Assembly: GCA_946221915.1 (NCBI GenBank)
Contig: CAMIKG010000105.1
Span: 1 to 8,166, forward strand
Reading direction: 5' to 3'
Length of the DNA stretch: 8,166 nt
Origin: an uncultured Erwinia sp.
GTDB lineage: Bacteria; Pseudomonadota; Gammaproteobacteria; Enterobacterales; Enterobacteriaceae
Below the pieces are notes generated by a model. The model searched no databases and was not told where the DNA came from. It saw only the letters and a list, made by a program, of their open reading frames with translations. Made by a program: the position numbers and the translations under genes. Numbering within the stretch: the first letter of the stretch is position 1; every line of letters begins with the position of its first letter. Of this stretch, positions 4,738 to 8,166 are shown in pieces.

Positions 4738-5625
4738 TTAATTACGCCGCTTAATCCGCGGGAAACGGGCATGCATACGCAAATTACGCAGATTGATCAC
4801 CGAAATTGCGGTGCCAATCACCACCAGCAGCGCACCGCTGACTTTGAACAGATTCATACTGTCGCCCAGCACCAGCACGCCCATGATCACCGCCAGTACA
4901 GGCGTCAGCAGGGAGTAGGGCATCAGCAGGTTGACGTTATAGGTTCTTAGCAGGCTGTACCACACCGAATAGGCGATAATCGATGAGGCAATCGCACTGT
5001 AAAAAATGGCGAACCAGCCGCGCCACGTCGCATGCAGCAGCGACTCCACCTGGTGGCTCTCGGTCAGCCACGACGCCATGCCGACAATCGGTATCGCGAG
5101 GAACGAAATCCAGGCGGTCAGGGTTAATGGCTTAATCGGCGGCGATTTTTTCACGATCAGATTGCTGATTGCCCAGCCTGCCGCGCTGGTCAGCAGCAAA
5201 CACAATACCCACCAGCTGGGGATCGTCGGGCTGCCGGTCAGCGCCACCACCCCGGAGAAGGAGATGGCAATGCCCAGCATTTGTACCAGCTTCAGCTTAT
5301 CTTTCAGGATCAGCATTGCCAGCAGCATCGCCATCGGCGTGCCGAGCTGCACCACCACTGCCGCCGTGCCCGCGTCGGTAAATCTCATGCCGACAAACAG
5401 CAGTGAAAAGTGCATAAAACCAAAGGTAAAGGCGAGTGGGATCAGAAAGCGCAGCTGATCGCGCGTGATACGGCAAAAAGGGATCAGCACCATCGCCACG
5501 ACGACAAAACGCATAAATATCATCATCAGCGGGGGAATATCGTGTAATCCCCACTTCACCGCGACGTTATTAAATGCCCAGACAGAAACCACCATTAAAA
5601 CCAGAAAAAAATGACGCAGTGCCAC
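4738..5625 (-). CDS. EamA/DMT-family inner-membrane exporter
   Basis: A 295-residue protein with ten hydrophobic segments arranged as two EamA repeats (about 5-130 and 137-280), the standard length and form for this family. Typical features are VWAFNNVAVKWGL near the start, PPLMMIFMRF (31-40), and in the second repeat IAYSVWYSLLRTY (217-229), MPYSLLTPV (235-243) and GALLVVIGTAI (264-274). A basic tail ends the protein, as expected for a cytoplasmic C-terminus. It resembles E. coli EamA, an exporter of O-acetylserine and cysteine, but the substrate cannot be inferred. Translation starts at a GTG (5625) with AAGGA seven bases upstream. It is divergent from the glutamine amidotransferase gene and separated from the downstream operon by 391 bp, so it is probably a separate transcription unit. 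Confidence 0.92.
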   Translation of the reverse strand: MALRHFFLVLMVVSVWAFNNVAVKWGLHDIPPLMMIFMRFVVVAMVLIPFCRITRDQLRFLIPLAFTFGFMHFSLLFVGMRFTDAGTAAVVVQLGTPMAMLLAMLILKDKLKLVQMLGIAISFSGVVALTGSPTIPSWWVLCLLLTSAAGWAISNLIVKKSPPIKPLTLTAWISFLAIPIVGMASWLTESHQVESLLHATWRGWFAIFYSAIASSIIAYSVWYSLLRTYNVNLLMPYSLLTPVLAVIMGVLVLGDSMNLFKVSGALLVVIGTAISVINLRNLRMHARFPRIKRRN

Positions 5626-5770
5626 GACGCAGTCCTTAACTGTTGCGTTGTTTACTCACCCTCTAATGATGACATGAAACAGCGTTTTAGGGGGCGGCGC
5701 GGGCAGTTATTTTTTCCGCACGATCGTCTAACGTCCTCAGAAAAAGGTATGAGACGCCAGCCGCAGGAAA

Positions 5771-5785
5771 TGCCACACTGTGGCA
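5771..5785. promoter_or_regulatory. Perfect 15-bp palindrome, probable operator
   Basis: TGCCACA-C-TGTGGCA is a perfect dyad (7+1+7) in the 223-bp gap between two divergent genes. It overlaps the expected -35 region of the candidate plus-strand promoter whose -10 is at 5797-5802, so a bound protein could control the amidotransferase gene and perhaps the exporter. I do not recognise the regulator, and none is encoded next to it. Confidence 0.6.
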
Positions 5786-5793
5786 GCGCAAAC

Positions 5794-5802
5794 TGAGATA
5801 AT
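5794..5802 (+). promoter_or_regulatory. Candidate extended -10 for the glutamine amidotransferase gene
   Basis: The sequence TGAGATAAT combines an extended -10 TGn with GATAAT, one mismatch from consensus. No clear -35 is present at normal spacing, which an extended -10 can tolerate. A start near 5809 would leave a leader of about 40 bases before the ATG at 5849. Confidence 0.45.
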
Positions 5803-5848
5803 CAGACAGCGCACGACTGGCATTAACAGATAAGGATTCTGATTCAGC

Positions 5849-6559
5849 ATGTCATATTCAGCGATAGCTCCTTTAGCGATTATTCAGCTGGAAGTACCGC
5901 CCGCGGCGGTCAGCCAGCAGGTGGGTGAGCAGGCGCAGTGGTTTATCCAGGCGCTGCAGTTACAGCCCGGTGAGTATGTGGTGGTACGGCCACATCTTGG
6001 CGAACAACTTCCTGATTATCAGCAGCTGTCGGCGGCGATCCTCAGTGGATCGTGGGCGATGGTGACCGATCACGCCGACTGGAGTGAGCGCACTGCCGCC
6101 TGGGTGCGCGGGGCGATTGATGCGCAGCTGCCGCTGCTCGGTGTCTGTTACGGCCATCAGCTGATGTCCTATGCGCTGGGTGGTCAGGTGGCGGATAATC
6201 CGCGCGGCTGGGAGCGTGGCCTGAAGACGCTGGATAATCTGGCGCCGGACGATGCCCTGCTCGGCGCGTTACCCGCGCAGTTTGAGGCCTGGTTATCGCA
6301 TCGTCAGTCGGTGTTGCAGCCGCCAGCGGGTGCGCAGGTGCTGGCGCGTTCGGCGATCGAAGATTGTCAGATTATTCGCTATACCCCGACGGCGCTATCG
6401 GTGCAGTTCCATCCCGAGTTTGATGCGGAGATCATGACCGCCTGTCTGCCGGCTGAGGTGGCGGATGATGCCCGCCGGGTGCAGGGCACTGACTGGGCGC
6501 GTTCACTGCTGGAAAGCTTCTGGCGTGAGGCGCGTCAGCAGCAGGTAAAAGTCGGTTAA
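5849..6559 (+). CDS. Class I glutamine amidotransferase-like protein
   Basis: A 236-residue, soluble, stand-alone GATase class I domain related to the amidotransferase half of GMP synthase. The nucleophile motif is LGVCYGHQLM (97-106) with Cys100, and the partner motif is VQFHPEF (185-191) with His188 and Glu190, so the Cys-His-Glu triad is complete. SGSWAMVTD (66-74) is the conserved glycine turn that helps form the oxyanion pocket. No synthetase or acceptor domain is attached, so the protein either hydrolyses glutamine or a gamma-glutamyl compound alone or works with an unlinked partner. AAGGA (5832-5836) is 12 bases before the ATG, rather far, but no better start is visible. The gene is divergent from the EamA exporter and is followed by a GC-rich hairpin. 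The physiological substrate is unknown. Confidence 0.9.
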   Translation: MSYSAIAPLAIIQLEVPPAAVSQQVGEQAQWFIQALQLQPGEYVVVRPHLGEQLPDYQQLSAAILSGSWAMVTDHADWSERTAAWVRGAIDAQLPLLGVCYGHQLMSYALGGQVADNPRGWERGLKTLDNLAPDDALLGALPAQFEAWLSHRQSVLQPPAGAQVLARSAIEDCQIIRYTPTALSVQFHPEFDAEIMTACLPAEVADDARRVQGTDWARSLLESFWREARQQQVKVG

Positions 6560-6565
6560 GTCACT

Positions 6566-6584
6566 GGCCGGGGCGGTCCCGGCC
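6566..6584 (+). terminator. GC-rich hairpin after the amidotransferase gene, weak terminator candidate
   Basis: GGCCGGG (6566-6572) and CCCGGCC (6578-6584) form a perfect 7-bp stem with a 5-base loop, starting seven bases after the stop codon. Only TTAAGT follows instead of a real T-run, so termination may be partial and some transcripts could continue into the aldehyde dehydrogenase gene. Confidence 0.45.
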
Positions 6585-6679
6585 TTAAGTCAGCGAGTTT
6601 TCAGCTGATATCACAGTTTCAGCGATTGCGATCTGACAGTCGGCGTTTTGTCTGCCAGCGTTAGTGGTGTGTTATTCAA

Positions 6680-6692
6680 TTGTTAATAACAA
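6680..6692. promoter_or_regulatory. AT-rich dyad upstream of the aldehyde dehydrogenase gene
   Basis: TTGTTA-A-TAACAA is a perfect 6+1+6 dyad ending 26 bases before the ATG at 6719. Its position close to the start codon suggests a repressor site or part of the core promoter. The rest of the 159-bp gap (6560-6718) shows no confident promoter; a lone TCACA (6611-6615) lacks a matching CRP half-site. Confidence 0.4.
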
Positions 6693-6718
6693 CCAACAAC
6701 ACTGGCAGGAGAAACACC

Positions 6719-8166
6719 ATGCGCTACGCCTATCCCGGTTCCAAAGATTCCCTGATTACCCTTCAGCCGCGCTACGGCAATTTCATTAACGGCGAGTTTG
6801 TACCGCCGGTAAAAGGCGACTATTTCACCAATACTTCCCCGGTTAATGGCTCGGTGATCGGTGAGTTTCCCCGTTCCGGGCTGGACGATGTTGAGCAGGC
6901 GATTACGGCCGCCCATGCTGCGGCCGACAGCTGGGGAAAAACGTCGGTGCAGGCACGTTCGCTGACGCTGCTGAAAATCGCCGATCGGCTGGAAGAGAAC
7001 CTTGAACGCATTGCGGTGAATGAGACCTGGGATAACGGTAAGCCGGTGCGTGAGACGCTGGCGGCGGATTTGCCGCTGGCGGTGGATCATTTCCGTTATT
7101 TTGCCGGTTGTCTGCGCGCGCAGGAAGGGACGGCGGCTGAGATTGATGAGTTTACCGCTGCCTACCATTTCCATGAGCCGCTGGGTGTGGTGGCGCAGAT
7201 TATTCCATGGAATTTCCCGTTGCTGATGGCGGCGTGGAAGCTGGCGCCTGCGCTGGCGGCGGGGAACTGTGTGGTGCTGAAACCGGCGGAGCAGACGCCG
7301 CTGACCATTACATTGTTTGCGGAGCTGATTAATGATCTGTTGCCGCCAGGCGTACTGAATGTGGTGCACGGTTTTGGCCGTGAGGCGGGCGAGGCGCTGG
7401 CGTCGCATCCGCGTATCGCGAAGGTGGCGTTTACCGGTTCGACCGCGACGGGCGGGCATATTCTTGAGCTGGCTGCGAAGAATCTGATCCCGTCGACGGT
7501 GGAGCTGGGCGGTAAGTCACCGAATATTTTCTTTGAAGATATTATGCAGGCTGAGCCGTCGTTTATTGAGAAAGCTGCCGAGGGGGTGGTGCTGGGCTTT
7601 CTGAATCAGGGCGAGGTCTGTACCTGTCCGTCGCGGGCGCTGGTGCAGGAGTCGATTTATGAGCCGTTTATGGCGGCGGTGATGCAGCGGGTGAAGACCA
7701 TCAAGCGTGGCGATCCGATGGACAGCGAGACGATGGTGGGCGCGCAGGCATCGCAGCAGCAGTTTGATAAGATTCTTTCGTATCTGGAGATTGCGCAGAA
7801 AGAGGGGGCTGAGGTGCTGACCGGCGGCGGTATTGAGCAGCTGGAGGGCGATCTCAATTCCGGTTATTACATTCAGCCAACGTTGCTGAAGGGTAATAAT
7901 AATATGCGCGTGTTCCAGGAGGAGATTTTTGGCCCGGTGGTGGGGATTACCACTTTTAAGGATGAGGCGGAGGCGATCGCGATCGCCAATGATTCGATTT
8001 ATGGCCTGGGGGCGGGCGTCTGGACGCGGGATATTAACCGTGCGTATCGGGTAGGGCGGGCGATTAAGGCGGGACGTGTCTGGACGAACTGTTATCACCT
8101 TTATCCGGCGCATGCGGCGTTTGGCGGTTATAAGAAATCGGGCATTGGTCGCGAGACGCATAAGAT
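6719..8166 (+). CDS. aldB: AldB-like NAD(P)-dependent aldehyde dehydrogenase (3' end outside the window)
   Basis: The frame is open from the ATG at 6719 to the window edge, giving 482 complete codons; about 20-25 residues are probably missing, since E. coli AldB has 512. AGGAG lies seven bases before the start. The full ALDH fold is visible: IPWNFP with Asn165 (oxyanion), VVLKPAEQTP with Lys188 (cofactor), FTGST, VELGGKSP with general base Glu262, and NQGEVCTCPSR with nucleophile Cys301. EEIFGPV and GRVWTNCYHLYPAHAAFGGYKKSGIGRE follow near the end. From memory these stretches are close to E. coli AldB, which oxidises acetaldehyde and other small aldehydes to acids in the cytoplasm. A closely related ExaC/AcoD-type acetaldehyde dehydrogenase is the main alternative name. 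It is co-directional with the amidotransferase gene but 159 bp away. Confidence 0.93.
   Translation, partial: MRYAYPGSKDSLITLQPRYGNFINGEFVPPVKGDYFTNTSPVNGSVIGEFPRSGLDDVEQAITAAHAAADSWGKTSVQARSLTLLKIADRLEENLERIAVNETWDNGKPVRETLAADLPLAVDHFRYFAGCLRAQEGTAAEIDEFTAAYHFHEPLGVVAQIIPWNFPLLMAAWKLAPALAAGNCVVLKPAEQTPLTITLFAELINDLLPPGVLNVVHGFGREAGEALASHPRIAKVAFTGSTATGGHILELAAKNLIPSTVELGGKSPNIFFEDIMQAEPSFIEKAAEGVVLGFLNQGEVCTCPSRALVQESIYEPFMAAVMQRVKTIKRGDPMDSETMVGAQASQQQFDKILSYLEIAQKEGAEVLTGGGIEQLEGDLNSGYYIQPTLLKGNNNMRVFQEEIFGPVVGITTFKDEAEAIAIANDSIYGLGAGVWTRDINRAYRVGRAIKAGRVWTNCYHLYPAHAAFGGYKKSGIGRETHK

Noticed and set aside
4483..4741. Two short overlapping genes, one on each strand
   Set aside because: They cross the palindromic element, have no convincing ribosome binding site, and their low-complexity products reflect the inverted repeat.
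6600..6615. CRP site upstream of aldB
   Set aside because: Only the TCACA half-site is present; the other half (TTCAG) does not match.
6683..7459. 258-codon minus-strand open frame opposite the aldehyde dehydrogenase gene
   Set aside because: The product is Arg-rich and featureless, and the opposite strand encodes an unmistakable ALDH.
7517..8161. 214-codon minus-strand open frame opposite the aldehyde dehydrogenase gene
   Set aside because: It is antisense to the catalytic and C-terminal parts of the ALDH and has no recognisable domain.

Overview
The window looks like chromosome of a gamma-proteobacterium of the order Enterobacterales, probably an Erwinia/Pantoea-type relative. The reasons are a close match (from memory) of the last gene to E. 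coli AldB, a near-consensus enterobacterial CRP site, a REP-like hairpin, a moderately GC-rich composition and standard Shine-Dalgarno sequences. The genus is inferred and was not tested by any search. There are no rRNA or tRNA genes, CRISPR arrays, transposases or phage genes.

Layout. Positions 1-180 hold five full copies and one partial copy of a 33-bp tandem repeat that starts at or before the window edge. A strong minus-strand terminator (198-229) follows. From 4346 down to 280, four genes on the minus strand form what looks like one operon. In transcription order they are a fusion of a DeoR-type DNA-binding domain with a ribokinase (PfkB) domain, a DapA/NanA-fold aldolase or lyase, a YhcH/EbgC-family (DUF386) sugar-binding protein, and an MFS permease of the anion:cation symporter type. 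The last two overlap at TAATG, and a REP-like hairpin lies between the lyase and DUF386 genes. The upstream region (4347-4737) carries a candidate -10 box, three helically phased GTTT repeats, a good CRP site, a small dyad and a 112-bp palindromic element. Upstream of that, still on the minus strand, is an EamA/DMT exporter (4738-5625). Divergent from it, on the plus strand, is a class I glutamine amidotransferase (5849-6559), with a perfect 15-bp palindrome between the two. The last gene is an AldB-like aldehyde dehydrogenase (6719 onward), which runs off the right edge.

How the genes may work together. The four-gene operon has the parts of a self-contained catabolic module: uptake (MFS), possible anomer handling (DUF386), C-C cleavage (lyase), phosphorylation (kinase) and regulation (the HTH on the kinase). 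The substrate is not known. The kinase keeps residues that in E. coli ribokinase contact ribose. The lyase keeps the family's Schiff-base Lys and Tyr but has CQSSE in place of the usual T/S-T-G-E motif, so its substrate may differ from Neu5Ac, KDG or pyruvate/aspartate semialdehyde. The best candidate for something undescribed is this operon, with its kinase-regulator fusion. The palindromic element and the 33-bp minisatellite come next.
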